DNA from: Thermosulfidibacter sp.
GTDB lineage: Bacteria > Thermosulfidibacterota > Thermosulfidibacteria > Thermosulfidibacterales > Thermosulfidibacteraceae
Assembly (NCBI GenBank): GCA_023269715.1
Contig: JAGDVO010000002.1
Span: forward strand, 1 to 64,000
Direction of reading: 5' to 3'
DNA length: 64,000 bases
Shown piece after piece: positions 9,536-18,168 of this stretch. Below the pieces are notes generated by a model, which was not told the DNA's origin, did no database searches, and was given only the letters and a program-made list of their open reading frames with translations. The position numbers and the translations under genes were made by a program. The first letter of the stretch is position 1. The number at the start of each line of letters is the position of its first letter.

Positions 9536-10260
9536 TTACCTTTTTTCATCTTAATGGTGGCAATAGCTATAGCCAGGGAAACGGCAACATTCAGAGATTC
9601 TAATTTGCCACTACCTTCTATCTTAACTCTGTAGTCAGACCTTTCCAGGATTAACCTTCTTATACCCCTTTCCTCATTACCTGCAATCACAACAAAAGGG
9701 AGATCCGATGGTAGCTCACATATGGTCATACCCGCATGTGGTGTAAGGGAAACAGTCCAAAAACCCCTATCTTTAAGGTCCTCAATTGCTCTAACAAGAT
9801 TTTTAGTCCTAACGATGGGAACCTTAAAAGCACCACCACTTGAAATCTTGACAACCTGGGCATTTATAGGAGGACTATTTCTCTCGGTAACGATAAGAGC
9901 ATCCACTCCAAAGAAAGCACAGCTCCTTATTATGGAACCAAAGTTCCCCGTATCTGTAACCTCATCGAGGGCAACAATAAGACTATTCTTATCAACTCTA
10001 AAATCAAAGCTATCAAAGGGAATCAGAGAAACCTCGGATAAAAGAGCTATAAATCCGGTATCTGCACCCTCCTTATCTATGGATAGGAGCTTCTCCTTTG
10101 GAACTTCCTGAACTTTTATATTCAGAGCCTTTGCAAGTTCTTTCAACCTGATAAAACGCCTATCGTTTCTCTTTGCCTTAGCTATATCCACATAGATAGA
10201 ATGAATAGGGACACTTTCGTTAATAGCCTCCACTATGGAGTGATAGCCATATATTATCAT
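9529..10260 (-). CDS. rlmB: 23S rRNA 2'-O-ribose methyltransferase, RlmB/TrmH family
   Basis: A SPOUT methyltransferase of 243 residues. The N-terminal substrate-binding domain (MIIYGYHSIVEAI...) is followed by the SpoU core with motif 1 (DEVTDTGNFGSIIRSC), motif 2 (VIAGNEERGIRRLI) and motif 3 (SLNVAVSLAIAI), which form the SAM-binding trefoil knot. RlmB methylates G2251 of 23S rRNA; assignment to RlmB rather than another TrmH-family enzyme rests on the N-terminal domain and length. The start ATG overlaps the stop of the small upstream peptide gene (ATGA at 10260-10257). Confidence 0.88.
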   Translation of the reverse strand: MIIYGYHSIVEAINESVPIHSIYVDIAKAKRNDRRFIRLKELAKALNIKVQEVPKEKLLSIDKEGADTGFIALLSEVSLIPFDSFDFRVDKNSLIVALDEVTDTGNFGSIIRSCAFFGVDALIVTERNSPPINAQVVKISSGGAFKVPIVRTKNLVRAIEDLKDRGFWTVSLTPHAGMTICELPSDLPFVVIAGNEERGIRRLILERSDYRVKIEGSGKLESLNVAVSLAIAIATIKMKKGKC

Positions 10261-10373
10261 TCCATTTCCTCTTTTTTCGATTCCCTGTCAAGTAACTTCG
10301 TCAAACAGTACGTATTCAAAGTATTTATAAACAACCAGAAAAACAACATAAAAACCATAGCCAATCCCTTCAT
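10257..10373 (-). CDS. 38-residue membrane peptide, probable small subunit of the NSS transporter
   Basis: A short gene between the transporter and rlmB, sharing ATGA overlaps with both (10373-10370 upstream, 10260-10257 downstream). The peptide starts MKGLAMVFMLFFWLFINTL, a single hydrophobic helix, and ends with a charged tail (LLDRESKKEEME). NSS-family methionine/alanine importers of the MetP type are known to need a one-helix small subunit (MetS) encoded directly after the large subunit. Position, size and topology match that arrangement. AAGGA precedes the start. The link to MetS rests on context, not on a recognised sequence match. Confidence 0.75.
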   Translation of the reverse strand: MKGLAMVFMLFFWLFINTLNTYCLTKLLDRESKKEEME

Positions 10374-11854
10374 TCCTTAACCTCCCTCAATCTTACTTTA
10401 CCAGCAAGAACCAGCAATAAAATAAAAGCAACTATCAAAATCACTCTGGTAACAAGAGCGTTCCAATCAGTCTTGGCAATAAATATAGGAATATACTTGA
10501 CAAACCAACTCGCAAGGAGAGCTATAAGATAAAGAGAAGTGATATACTTCAGAACGAACCTCAAAGAACCTGGAACTTTTATATACCCACCCCTATTTAT
10601 CTCCTCCAGTATATCCCCCTTATAAACCCAGACCGCAACGATAACCTCAATAAGAGCGGTTAAGACTATTATTATAGTACCCGCCCACAGGTCCATCTCA
10701 TCAAGAGCATCGGGAACAAATATGGCAATTTGGTTGAGCAAGAAAACCATTAAAAATGTAACTATAACAGCCTTTTTCCTGCTAAAGAAAAAATTATCCT
10801 CAAGGAAAGTGATCAAAGGTTGTACTAGAGCAATGGATGAAGTAAGGGCAGCAAACATTAGAAGGAGAAACCAAAGGAAACTGAAAATGTTACTAAGGGG
10901 TAGAGTGGAAAAAACACCTGGCATAACAACAAAACCAAGAGTGAAGGCACCTTCTTTAGCTATATTCTGAGCTCCAGCCACACCAAAGATAGCACACGCA
11001 GCAGGTATTGCTATCGTTCCACCTAGTATCACCTCGGCAAATTCATTTAGAGAAACTACCGTCAAGCCGCTAAGGGTGATATCCGCATTCCTAGGTATAT
11101 AGGAAGCGTAAACTGCAATGGCCCCCATTCCAAGGGATAGGGTGAAGAATATCTGACCAGCAGCAGCAATCCATACATGTGGATCTAAGAGTTTTTCAAA
11201 GTCAGGGTACCACATAAAATTAAGACCTTCTATAGCAGTCCCGTTTGGTGTTTCCAGTAACAGCACTCTTACCATTATTATAAAGGCGAAGATAAATAAT
11301 AGTGGCATAGCTATCTTAGCGAATCTTTCTATACCTGCTACAATTCCCTTATACAGTATTATAAAGTTCATGAGTAAAACCGCTAAATAAAAAACATAAC
11401 TCACCTTGACATCGGTAACCGACTTAAAAAACTCCATAAAAACACCAAGAGACTTAACATCCGTACCTGTCAATTTTGGAATATGATCAATGAGAGAGTA
11501 GAAAGCATAAGCTAGAATCCATGCTTCAATGTAGATATAATAGCCTGCAATTACCAGGGGAACCCATAAAGCAAGAACTCCTAGATAAGAAAATTTCTTC
11601 TTACCTGTAAGACCATAGAATATTCCAGGACAAGTCCCTTGAAAAAAGACATTCCCTCCATACCTTCCTATAGCCCATTCAAGCCACATAAGAGGAATAC
11701 CCAGAAACAAAAGGGCGAATAAATAGGGTATCATAAAGGCACCACCACCGTTATTTACAGCTTGCACAGGAAATCTCAAAAAGTTCCCGAGACCTATAGC
11801 ATTTCCAGCCATAGCAAGTATAAGCCCTATCCTAGTTGCCCATTTTTCACGCAT
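10370..11854 (-). CDS. Sodium-dependent amino acid transporter (NSS/SNF family)
   Basis: A LeuT-fold Na+ symporter of 494 residues with about 12 membrane helices. The N-terminus (MREKWATRIGLILAMAGNA...IGLGNFLRFP) is the family hallmark of helix 1 with the unwound Na+ and substrate site, followed by GGGAFMIPYL. The start at 11854 is preceded by GGAGG; an ATG at 11866 would add four residues, and still longer frames would run into the divergent NlpC gene. The following 38-residue peptide gene suggests a two-component importer of the MetPS kind, so methionine, alanine or a related amino acid is a reasonable guess for the substrate. Confidence 0.88.
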   Translation of the reverse strand: MREKWATRIGLILAMAGNAIGLGNFLRFPVQAVNNGGGAFMIPYLFALLFLGIPLMWLEWAIGRYGGNVFFQGTCPGIFYGLTGKKKFSYLGVLALWVPLVIAGYYIYIEAWILAYAFYSLIDHIPKLTGTDVKSLGVFMEFFKSVTDVKVSYVFYLAVLLMNFIILYKGIVAGIERFAKIAMPLLFIFAFIIMVRVLLLETPNGTAIEGLNFMWYPDFEKLLDPHVWIAAAGQIFFTLSLGMGAIAVYASYIPRNADITLSGLTVVSLNEFAEVILGGTIAIPAACAIFGVAGAQNIAKEGAFTLGFVVMPGVFSTLPLSNIFSFLWFLLLMFAALTSSIALVQPLITFLEDNFFFSRKKAVIVTFLMVFLLNQIAIFVPDALDEMDLWAGTIIIVLTALIEVIVAVWVYKGDILEEINRGGYIKVPGSLRFVLKYITSLYLIALLASWFVKYIPIFIAKTDWNALVTRVILIVAFILLLVLAGKVRLREVKE

Positions 11855-11879
11855 TTCCGCCTCCATACTAGTGAATATA

Positions 11880-11908
11880 TTGACAATCAAACTGAGATTT
11901 GATTTTAT
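11880..11908 (+). promoter_or_regulatory. Candidate sigma-70 promoter of the LysM-NlpC gene
   Basis: TTGACA (11880-11885), a 17-base spacer and TTTTAT (11903-11908) inside an AT-rich run (TTTTATATATAAAT), about 40 bases before the TTG start at 11949. The -35 is perfect; the -10 is ambiguous because several AT hexamers overlap. Confidence 0.45.
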
Positions 11909-11948
11909 ATATAAATTAAGTCGACAGACAAAATCAAGGGAGGTTTCG

Positions 11949-12818
11949 TTGAGAAGGTGGGTTATTATTATCTTTTTTTTAATATCAGGCTTAACAATAG
12001 CAGGTAAAGCTCTAGCTGTGGAGTATGTAGTAGGAGAGGGAGATACTTTAGATAGTATAGCAAAAAAATTTAACGTTCCAAAAGAAGAGATAATGAGAGT
12101 CAACAAGTTACAGGATGATATAGTTGTTGAAGGTATGATACTTGATATACCTACAGGATACGAAAAGGAACCTATAATACACGAAGTTAAGAAGGGAGAT
12201 ACACTTTTTAAAATATCGAAGAAATATGGAGTGCCCATTGAGGAGATAATGAAGATAAACAACCTTACAGACAAAAGGCTGAAGGTTGGTCAAAGGCTGA
12301 TTATTAGGCCTGGTAAAGAGGTTTTTGCATCAAGAGAGATAGGATTAGACATTTCACTACTAAAAAACATAGCTAATGATATGGATCTTCCCGAAGCTGA
12401 GGATTTTCTTACAGAGGAAGAGTTAAATACTTTAAGCCTTGTGGGTTTAAGGGAAAAGATAGTAAAAACAGCCTACAAATTCCTGGGAGTAAGGTACGCT
12501 TTTGGAGCTAATGGAAATGGAGCTGTTGACTGCTCAAGCCTTGTAAAAAATATATTTGCAAAATATGGAATAAGCCTACCAAGAACAGCTAGAGAACAGT
12601 TCAACGTTGGATTCGCAGTAGATATAGATGAATTAAAACCAGGAGACCTCCTATTCTTCACAACCTACGCACCTGAAGCAAGCCATGTTGGGATATACGT
12701 AGGAAACGGTAAATTCATCCATGCATCCACTAACTTTAGAAGGGTGACCGTAGCAAACCTAAACCACCCCTATTTTAAGAAGAGGTTTGTAGGAGCAAGA
12801 AGGATAATAGTGGAATAA
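11949..12818 (+). CDS. Secreted LysM-NlpC/P60 peptidoglycan endopeptidase
   Basis: A 289-residue exported cell-wall hydrolase. A signal peptide (RRWVIIIFFLISGLTIAGKALA) precedes two LysM modules, EYVVGEGDTLDSIAKKFNV and HEVKKGDTLFKISKKYGV, which bind glycan chains. The C-terminal NlpC/P60 domain has the catalytic Cys in VDCSSLVKNIF and His in SHVGIYVGNG, as in gamma-D-Glu-meso-DAP endopeptidases. The TTG at 11949 was chosen because GGGAGG lies 5 bases upstream and the signal peptide then starts normally; an in-frame ATG at 11903 and a longer frame from 11871 lack a ribosome site. The gene converges with the pilin gene, with one base between the stops. Confidence 0.9.
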   Translation: MRRWVIIIFFLISGLTIAGKALAVEYVVGEGDTLDSIAKKFNVPKEEIMRVNKLQDDIVVEGMILDIPTGYEKEPIIHEVKKGDTLFKISKKYGVPIEEIMKINNLTDKRLKVGQRLIIRPGKEVFASREIGLDISLLKNIANDMDLPEAEDFLTEEELNTLSLVGLREKIVKTAYKFLGVRYAFGANGNGAVDCSSLVKNIFAKYGISLPRTAREQFNVGFAVDIDELKPGDLLFFTTYAPEASHVGIYVGNGKFIHASTNFRRVTVANLNHPYFKKRFVGARRIIVE

Positions 12819-12819
12819 C

Positions 12820-13185
12820 CTATTCAGAACAGATAAGAGTACCATTACCATAGATATAACAGTAAATGCCAGTTGCTGCACCACGGCATTCGCCGTAAGC
12901 TGCATAAGAAGCATCTTGAGCCATAGGATCAAGTTTTACATTTGCTATATTCACTGTTGTAGCGTTACTTTCCACCTGAGCACAACTAGTATCTGTAGGA
13001 TGTTCGGTAATATAAGCTATACACTGGATATAGGCGTTTCTCAAATCCTCGATACACGCAGCTTTTGCTGCATTTCGCCTATACCTTGCAAATTGTGGGA
13101 TTGCTATTGAGGCAAGAATCGCGATAATAGCAACTACAATGAGTAGCTCAATTAAAGTAAAACCTCTCTCCTTCCTTGACATCAT
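12820..13185 (-). CDS. Type IV pilin-like protein (second copy)
   Basis: A 121-residue prepilin with a short basic leader (MMSRKERG) cut before [21 protein letters not shown], the class III N-methylation and hydrophobic spine motif. The globular part has four cysteines (AACIED, QCIAY, TSCAQ, GECRG) plus two near the C-terminus (IYCYIYGNG, LICSE). It closely resembles the gene at 13704 and shares an 86-base DNA repeat with it. The start is one of two adjacent ATGs (13185 or 13182), preceded by AGGTAGG. Probably a minor pilin or an alternative major pilin. Confidence 0.88.
   Translation of the reverse strand: MMSRKERGFTLIELLIVVAIIAILASIAIPQFARYRRNAAKAACIEDLRNAYIQCIAYITEHPTDTSCAQVESNATTVNIANVKLDPMAQDASYAAYGECRGAATGIYCYIYGNGTLICSE
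13079..13164 (-). repeat. 86-base repeat shared by two pilin genes (copy 1)
   Basis: Bases 13079-13164 match 13954-14039 over the same length with only a few differences, including an identical core of more than 40 bases. The repeat encodes the conserved N-terminal helix of both pilins. Confidence 0.85.
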
Positions 13186-13239
13186 ACCTACCTTTTTACA
13201 AAACAAACTTTTCTACCACTATGGCCACGTATAGTTACC

Positions 13240-13268
13240 ATTTTCATATTAAAGATTAACATTGTCAA
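13240..13268 (-). promoter_or_regulatory. Candidate promoter of the second pilin gene
   Basis: On the minus strand TTGACA (13268-13263), a 17-base spacer and GAAAAT (13245-13240), about 55 bases before the ATG at 13185. The -35 is perfect and the -10 matches 4 of 6 positions. It suggests expression independent of the upstream pilins. Confidence 0.4.
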
Positions 13269-13291
13269 GTGGTTATTAAATTACACCTTGA

Positions 13292-13645
13292 TTAGTTGCT
13301 ACAAACTATATAACTAAGAGTGCCAGTTTCATTATAGGTACAGGTAACATTACCAATGATAGAAGACGCTTTTATAACGATCGGATTAGTACTTTCCAAA
13401 TACAACTCCTTCGTATACTTAGATCGAGGACAACTTGAGACAACTTCGGCTAAACTTGTAGAGTTATCTATACGTGATATAGCTATATTTGTTACACAGT
13501 TTCTTATATCAGCCTTAAGCGATGATTTTATAGCTTCAGGTATATACTCTCTGTAAAATAGATAGACTGTTATACCGACTAAAATGCTTAAAATCGCTAT
13601 AACAATAAGAATTTCCAAAAGAGTGAAACCTTTTTTAGATTTAAT
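13292..13645 (-). CDS. Type IV pilin-like protein with probable ATT start
   Basis: A prepilin-type protein whose mature part begins after the leader at FTLLEILIVIAILSILVGITVY. The globular part is unlike the two neighbouring pilins but has four cysteines (IRNCVT, SSCPRS, VTCTY, VCSN). No ATG or GTG exists in frame near the expected leader. ATT at 13645 would give the leader MKSKKG, the usual length, with GGGGAAG six bases upstream. A TTG 15 bases earlier lacks a ribosome site, and the longer frame would overlap pilA. The start region lies at the foot of a strong hairpin (13645-13679). The pilin assignment is firm; the exact start is not. Confidence 0.72.
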   Translation of the reverse strand: MKSKKGFTLLEILIVIAILSILVGITVYLFYREYIPEAIKSSLKADIRNCVTNIAISRIDNSTSLAEVVSSCPRSKYTKELYLESTNPIVIKASSIIGNVTCTYNETGTLSYIVCSN

Positions 13646-13679
13646 AAGGCACTTCCCCAACTGTAAAGGAAGTGCCTTA
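13645..13679 (-). promoter_or_regulatory. Hairpin between pilA and the next pilin gene, covering its ribosome-binding site
   Basis: A perfect inverted repeat with arms 13645-13656 and 13668-13679 (12 bp, 11-base loop) lies 25 bases after the pilA stop. In the minus-strand RNA the 3' arm contains GGAAG, the only Shine-Dalgarno for the next pilin gene, and its proposed ATT start is at the stem base. The T tract after it is poor, so it may work as an mRNA-stabilising or partial terminator hairpin and as a translational block. Confidence 0.7.
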
Positions 13680-13703
13680 ACAAAGAGGTTCAACTTCTTT
13701 TCA

Positions 13704-14069
13704 TTATTGACAAGTAGCAGTACCATTAGCATAGATATAACATGTCACACCCTCCGCCGCTCCTTTGCAACTAGCTTGTGCTGCTATCCCACCACCGGTA
13801 GCTGTAGGATCAAGTGTTGTTGGTGACCTCATATTAGCAGTTTCATTAGCTGTTGGACAAGTAGTTGCACCAGGATTTTCAGTAACATAAGCTACACATT
13901 GGGTATAAGCGTTTCTTAGATCTGAAAGACAAGCAGATACTGCAGCATTCTTTCTATACCTTGCAAATTGTGGGATCGCTATTGCGGCAAGAATCGCGAT
14001 AATAGCAACTACAATGAGTAGCTCAATAAGGGTAAAACCAGCCTCCCCCTTCCCTCTTCTTTTCTTCAT
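13704..14069 (-). CDS. pilA: Major type IV pilin candidate
   Basis: A 121-residue prepilin. The basic leader [11 protein letters not shown] is followed by [21 protein letters not shown], which packs in the pilus core. Cysteine pairs ([34 protein letters not shown]) suggest disulfide-stabilised loops. GAAGGAGG precedes the ATG, and a good promoter lies upstream (14102-14131). The strong promoter, strong ribosome site and trailing hairpin suggest this is the abundant subunit. The assembly genes pilMNOPQ are about 32 kb away. Confidence 0.88.
   Translation of the reverse strand: MKKRRGKGEAGFTLIELLIVVAIIAILAAIAIPQFARYRKNAAVSACLSDLRNAYTQCVAYVTENPGATTCPTANETANMRSPTTLDPTATGGGIAAQASCKGAAEGVTCYIYANGTATCQ
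13954..14039 (-). repeat. 86-base repeat shared by two pilin genes (copy 2)
   Basis: Partner of 13079-13164, encoding the N-terminal pilin helix of pilA. Downstream parts of the two genes have diverged much more. Confidence 0.85.
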
Positions 14070-14101
14070 AATCTATACCTCCTTCATTTATTGGTTTCTA
14101 T

Positions 14102-14131
14102 AGTATATAAACAATTATTAAATAAAGTCAA
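14102..14131 (-). promoter_or_regulatory. Sigma-70 promoter of pilA
   Basis: On the minus strand TTGACT (14131-14126), an 18-base AT-rich spacer and TATACT (14107-14102), about 33 bases before the pilA ATG at 14069. It lies back to back with the slyD promoter. Confidence 0.65.
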
Positions 14132-14184
14132 GTGTTACATTTTTCACTCATAATACACATATCAAACCAAAGGGAAATTTAAAC

Positions 14185-14213
14185 TTGACATGATAAAAAA
14201 TGGGGTTTAAATT
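14185..14213 (+). promoter_or_regulatory. Sigma-70 promoter of the slyD-type gene
   Basis: TTGACA (14185-14190), a 17-base spacer and TAAATT (14208-14213), about 30 bases before the ATG at 14245. Confidence 0.6.
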
Positions 14214-14244
14214 GTAAAAAACTACCAAATTCTTGGAGGAGATT

Positions 14245-14730
14245 ATGAAGATCCAGAAAAACGCCGTTGTAACCTTTGATTACGAGCTCAGACTCGGTAG
14301 CTTCGACGGAGAAGTCATCGAGTCAAGCGCAGAAAGGGGCATCCCTGCTGTATTCATCTACGGTAGAGGTCAGATGATGCCCGCAATTGAAGAAGCGCTG
14401 ATCAACAAGGAAGCAGGAGACATAGTAAATGTATCAGTTCCACCGGAAGAGGCCTACGGAGAGAGAAACGAAGAGGCAATCCAGAAAATACCTAGACACT
14501 TCATACCACCAGATATAGAACTAAGACCTGGTCTCTTACTTGCAATGCATACACCAGAAGGGGAAGAGATAGGAATGCAGGTTGTAGACTTTGACGATGA
14601 AACAGTCACTGTCGATTTCAACCATCCACTTGCAGGCGAAACCCTTTATTTTACGATATACATCAGAAACGTAAGAGAAGCCACCCCAGAAGAACTACTG
14701 GAAATGGCTAGAGAGGAAGGCAGTAATTAA
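14245..14730 (+). CDS. slyD: FKBP-type peptidyl-prolyl isomerase, SlyD-like
   Basis: A 161-residue cytoplasmic proline isomerase and chaperone. The FKBP core is split by the SlyD insert-in-flap domain: [14 protein letters not shown], then [17 protein letters not shown], then the flap domain and the return [14 protein letters not shown]. The His/Cys-rich metal-binding tail of E. coli SlyD is absent, as in many thermophiles. The start at 14245 is preceded by TTGGAGGAG; the TTG at 14233 belongs to that ribosome site. The gene stands alone with its own promoter and terminator. Confidence 0.92.
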   Translation: MKIQKNAVVTFDYELRLGSFDGEVIESSAERGIPAVFIYGRGQMMPAIEEALINKEAGDIVNVSVPPEEAYGERNEEAIQKIPRHFIPPDIELRPGLLLAMHTPEGEEIGMQVVDFDDETVTVDFNHPLAGETLYFTIYIRNVREATPEELLEMAREEGSN

Positions 14731-14737
14731 CAAAAAA

Positions 14738-14763
14738 AGGGGGGTTATCTATCCCCCTCTTTA
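14738..14763 (+). terminator. Terminator shared by slyD and the convergent Trm112-like gene
   Basis: An A-rich run, then AGGGGGGT (14738-14745), a 5-base loop and ATCCCCCT (14751-14758), followed by CTTT. It starts 8 bases after the slyD stop. On the minus strand it lies within the last codons of the opposing gene and is followed by a T run, so it may act in both directions. Confidence 0.6.
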
Positions 14764-14948
14764 TCCTCAAAAGAAAGGCTATCAAGTGACTTTGCCTCTT
14801 CTGGCAGCATATTTGGGATATCCTCTTTGACCTCGTAAAAAAGCCTACAAGTTTTGCAGATTAGACCCTCAGGGCTTTTAGCGTATACCAAATTACCCTT
14901 ACATTTTGGACAAACCAAAATCTCCAATAACTCCTTCGCTAACGGCAT
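14745..14948 (-). CDS. Trm112/YcaR-family zinc-ribbon protein
   Basis: A 67-residue protein beginning [20 protein letters not shown] with a second pair in [24 protein letters not shown]. The two CxxC pairs and the IPNML motif are characteristic of the UPF0434/Trm112 family. Trm112 proteins activate methyltransferases in eukaryotes and archaea; the bacterial role is unclear. It overlaps the upstream LysM gene by 10 bases. The acidic C-terminal tail reads through the terminator hairpin. Confidence 0.85.
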   Translation of the reverse strand: MPLAKELLEILVCPKCKGNLVYAKSPEGLICKTCRLFYEVKEDIPNMLPEEAKSLDSLSFEDKEGDR

Positions 14949-15841
14949 CTCCCATGCCCCTTAACAGTATCACCTATCAATATTTCCTTGCTACTATCCC
15001 TTATCATCACGCCAACTATCTTCCCTCCTTGCAAGGAAATCGCGTTCCCCTTAAGATCTCCATACTTATCACAAACATCGAAAAAGCAACCCGCCTCAAC
15101 ATCCCTATCAAACTCCACAATAGCTCTATCAAAATCCATAGCCATATCTCTTTTATCAGATATGTAAACTATTCTACCTACCGAATCGCACATTTTCAGA
15201 TCGTATATGGGCTCTAAATCTTCCATAGTGTAAACCAGATCACCCGATTCAACTTCCGAATAATTCTTGACTATATTGCACTTTACCAGCCTCTTACCTT
15301 CCTTATTCTCCAGTACCTCATCTACCTGTAAAATCGCCTTAGAATTTAAGATATAACCATCCTTAAACCTCTCAGGCTTTACAACTCTCAGTAGATCACC
15401 CCTTTCAACATTAGAAAAACCTGATAAAACTTCCGCATAAACTGGCATTTCTCCACCAAAGACAGTCTCACCATCCAAAGCTTCCTTTACAGCCCCGTCT
15501 TTTTTAAGATTTTTAGAGTAGTAAATGCTAGATGCTATCTCATCAAAGGATAGTACAGGTTCCCTAACTTTTAGTTCCTCAATTTCTTTAGAAACGATCG
15601 GTATACCCCTTTCTAAAACCTCTTTATCAGGAATCACTATCTTCATGCCAGGATAGATCCAATGAGGATTCTTTATTACTTTCTTATTCCTCTCCCATAT
15701 AAAATACCAGTACTGATTCGACCCGTAAAACCTTTCGGATAGGTTCCACAAAGTATCTCCTCTTTTAACCTTATATAGGACCTCTCCAAAAGATAAATAG
15801 GGAATTAATAGAATAATAATTAACACTATCGCTTTTTGCAT
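14939..15841 (-). CDS. Exported LysM-domain protein
   Basis: A 300-residue protein with a signal peptide ([19 protein letters not shown]) and an N-terminal LysM module ([19 protein letters not shown]...[14 protein letters not shown]), the long LysM form seen in proteins with an XkdP-like or FimV-like start. The remaining 220 residues are beta-rich without a recognised catalytic domain and probably lie in the periplasm. It overlaps the upstream lipoprotein gene by 16 bases and the downstream Trm112 gene by 10, so the three are likely one unit with proS. Confidence 0.75.
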   Translation of the reverse strand: MQKAIVLIIILLIPYLSFGEVLYKVKRGDTLWNLSERFYGSNQYWYFIWERNKKVIKNPHWIYPGMKIVIPDKEVLERGIPIVSKEIEELKVREPVLSFDEIASSIYYSKNLKKDGAVKEALDGETVFGGEMPVYAEVLSGFSNVERGDLLRVVKPERFKDGYILNSKAILQVDEVLENKEGKRLVKCNIVKNYSEVESGDLVYTMEDLEPIYDLKMCDSVGRIVYISDKRDMAMDFDRAIVEFDRDVEAGCFFDVCDKYGDLKGNAISLQGGKIVGVMIRDSSKEILIGDTVKGHGRCR

Positions 15842-16434
15842 CCTATTTTCTCCTCTAAAGAATCTACCGTTTCTTTCAGAAAATTGTAACTGCTACTTTT
15901 CAATTTTTCAACAAATTCACAGGCACCTTCCTTATCCCCAAGCTTATATAGAGAATCGGCAATCAGGATGTAACTCTGGAGATTTAAAAATCTATCATTC
16001 GAAATGGATAAAAATTCCTTAAACCTGGCCACAGCATCTTTATAATCCCCTTTATACCAAGAACTGTAAGCTTTAGCATATTTCGACAATACTTGACTAT
16101 CCCACACCACAGATGGTGCTCTTTCCTCACTATACTTCGGCAAAACTTTGTATACTAAATCCTCAACTACAGAAATTCTAGCTGTAAGTTCATCTAGAAG
16201 CGTCTCATTGTATATAACCCTTTCTTCGATAACCATTAACTTACTTTCTATATCTGAAAGCCTCATTTCAAGACCACTATCTGTTGAGTTTTCCATGGAC
16301 GTCACTCTTTTCTCCAGATTATCTAGACGCTTTTCTAAGAGTGTCAGTCTATCCTCTATAACCCTAACCTTGGTATCAATCTCGCCACCACAGCTAGATA
16401 AAAAAAGAATAATAGGAATGATCAACCACCTCAC
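15826..16434 (-). CDS. Coiled-coil lipoprotein with TPR-like C-terminus (YbgF/CpoB-like)
   Basis: A 202-residue lipoprotein with lipobox LFLSSC after MRWLIIPII. Residues about 20-100 form a long coiled coil ([20 protein letters not shown]...), and residues about 115-195 resemble tetratricopeptide repeats ([23 protein letters not shown]). CpoB/YbgF has the same coiled-coil plus TPR plan and coordinates outer-membrane constriction, but no tol-pal genes are nearby, so the name is tentative. The ATG overlaps the proS stop by 4 bases. Confidence 0.7.
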   Translation of the reverse strand: MRWLIIPIILFLSSCGGEIDTKVRVIEDRLTLLEKRLDNLEKRVTSMENSTDSGLEMRLSDIESKLMVIEERVIYNETLLDELTARISVVEDLVYKVLPKYSEERAPSVVWDSQVLSKYAKAYSSWYKGDYKDAVARFKEFLSISNDRFLNLQSYILIADSLYKLGDKEGACEFVEKLKSSSYNFLKETVDSLEEKIGCKKR

Positions 16435-18158
16435 GGTTCATACCTCTTGTAAAGTTCTCTTCTAATCTCATCAACCTTCTCACCAACTTCATCAAAGGGT
16501 ATCTTTATAACATTCTGAGATTCCCTGAGTCTTATCTCCGCAAATCCCTCCTTCACACCCCTTTCTCCAACAGTAACCCTAATGGGAATACCTATGAGAT
16601 CCGCATCTTTAAACTTAACACCTGCCCTCTCGTTTCTATCGTCGTAAAGCACCTCTATACCTCTTCTCTCCAACTCCTCATATATCTTATCAGAAATATC
16701 CCTTATCTCCCTATTATTGATGTTAGTCGCAACTAGATAGACTTCGAAGGGAGCAACCGTAATTGGCCATATTATACCGTCTTTATCGTAGTTCTGTTCT
16801 ATGATAGCAGAGAGGATCCTACTTACACCTATACCATAACAACCCATTATAAAAGGCTTCTCAATACCATCCTCATCAAGGAAAGTTGCTCCCATAGGCT
16901 CCGAGTACTTCGTACCAAGCTTGAATATATGACCAACTTCTATGCCCCTACTGAACTCAAGAGGAGAACCACAAGCTAGACATTTATCCCCCTTTTCTAC
17001 AAAGACAATATCAGCCACCAAATGCGGTTTGAAATGAACAAAGGGCGTTATGTTCTTCACATGATAATCCTCCTTGTTAGCCCCAGATATCAGGTTTTTC
17101 ATGCCCCCTACCAGTCTATCTAAAACTAAGGTTACCTTATCCTCCAAACCTACTGGACCAACAAAGCCAGGAGGACTACCAGTTATCCTCAACACATCTT
17201 CATAGTCAGCCATTAAAAGGTCAGTCACACCAAGGGTTCTTTTCGCCTTGGCTTCATTAAGTTCTCTATCTCCTGGTATCAAAAACAGAACAAATCCCTT
17301 TTCCGTTTTATATATAAGGGATTTTAGAAGTCTATTTTTCTCAACATTTAGAAAGCTTGAGACCTCTTCTATCGTTCTAACATTAGGAGTGTAGACCTCC
17401 TCTGGATCTAGAATATCTCCTTCCTCTATCACATCCGGAACGTGAAAAGAAGCTCTCTCTCTATTCGCACTGTATCCACACTTCTTACACCACACTATTA
17501 TATCTTCCCCGTTATCAGCCCATACCATAAACTCGTGAGAAACATCCCCACCTATAGCCCCAGATTCAGCTTCTACAACTGTAAATTTAAGTCCACACCT
17601 TTTAAAAATCCTTGTATAAGCTTCATACATCTTATTGTAAGTTTCCTCCAAACTATCCCAATCCCTGTGGAAGGAATAGGCATCCTTCATTACGAATTCC
17701 CTTGCTCTGATAAGTCCAAATCTTGGACGGGCCTCATCCCTAAATTTTATATGTATCTGGTACAGGTTTAGGGGTAACTGTCTGTAGGATCTCACCTCAC
17801 CCTTCACAAGATCCACTATAACCTCTTCATGAGTAGGACCCAAACAGAAATCTCTATTATTCCTATCTTTAAACCTCAGTAACTCTTTGCCAAAAACGTT
17901 CCATCTACCAGATTCCTGCCAGATCTCGGCTGGCTGAACGACGGGCAGAAAAACCTCTATGGCGCCACTTCTATCCATCTCCTCCCTGACTATATTCATG
18001 ACCTTTTTCAAAGAACGCCAACCAAGCGGTAGAAAAGAATATATACCACTTGCAAGTTTTCTGATAAATCCACCTCTTAATAGTAACTGGTGACTAGGAA
18101 TCTCAGCCTCTTGAGGCTTCTCCCTCAAGGTAGGCATGAAATACCTACTTACCCTCAT
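16431..18158 (-). CDS. proS: Prolyl-tRNA synthetase (bacterial type with editing insert)
   Basis: A class II synthetase of 575 residues that charges tRNA-Pro. It has the bacterial N-terminus ([15 protein letters not shown]...[14 protein letters not shown]), motif 2 ([21 protein letters not shown]), the YbaK-like editing insertion (about 225-390, [15 protein letters not shown]) and motif 3 ([13 protein letters not shown]), then the anticodon domain. The start at 18158 has GGGGGTAGGG upstream. A longer frame to 18230 would overlap the preceding gene and adds nonconserved residues. Confidence 0.95.
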   Translation of the reverse strand: MRVSRYFMPTLREKPQEAEIPSHQLLLRGGFIRKLASGIYSFLPLGWRSLKKVMNIVREEMDRSGAIEVFLPVVQPAEIWQESGRWNVFGKELLRFKDRNNRDFCLGPTHEEVIVDLVKGEVRSYRQLPLNLYQIHIKFRDEARPRFGLIRAREFVMKDAYSFHRDWDSLEETYNKMYEAYTRIFKRCGLKFTVVEAESGAIGGDVSHEFMVWADNGEDIIVWCKKCGYSANRERASFHVPDVIEEGDILDPEEVYTPNVRTIEEVSSFLNVEKNRLLKSLIYKTEKGFVLFLIPGDRELNEAKAKRTLGVTDLLMADYEDVLRITGSPPGFVGPVGLEDKVTLVLDRLVGGMKNLISGANKEDYHVKNITPFVHFKPHLVADIVFVEKGDKCLACGSPLEFSRGIEVGHIFKLGTKYSEPMGATFLDEDGIEKPFIMGCYGIGVSRILSAIIEQNYDKDGIIWPITVAPFEVYLVATNINNREIRDISDKIYEELERRGIEVLYDDRNERAGVKFKDADLIGIPIRVTVGERGVKEGFAEIRLRESQNVIKIPFDEVGEKVDEIRRELYKRYEP

Positions 18159-18168
18159 CCCTACCCCC

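Noticed and set aside
10370-12274. Long open frame giving the NSS transporter about 140 extra N-terminal residues
   Set aside because: The extension overlaps the promoter and start of the divergent NlpC/P60 gene and lacks family similarity. The start at 11854 has GGAGG and the conserved N-terminus.
13207-13291. CRISPR-like or small RNA element between pilin genes
   Set aside because: No direct repeats with spacers; only a promoter-like TTGACA is seen.
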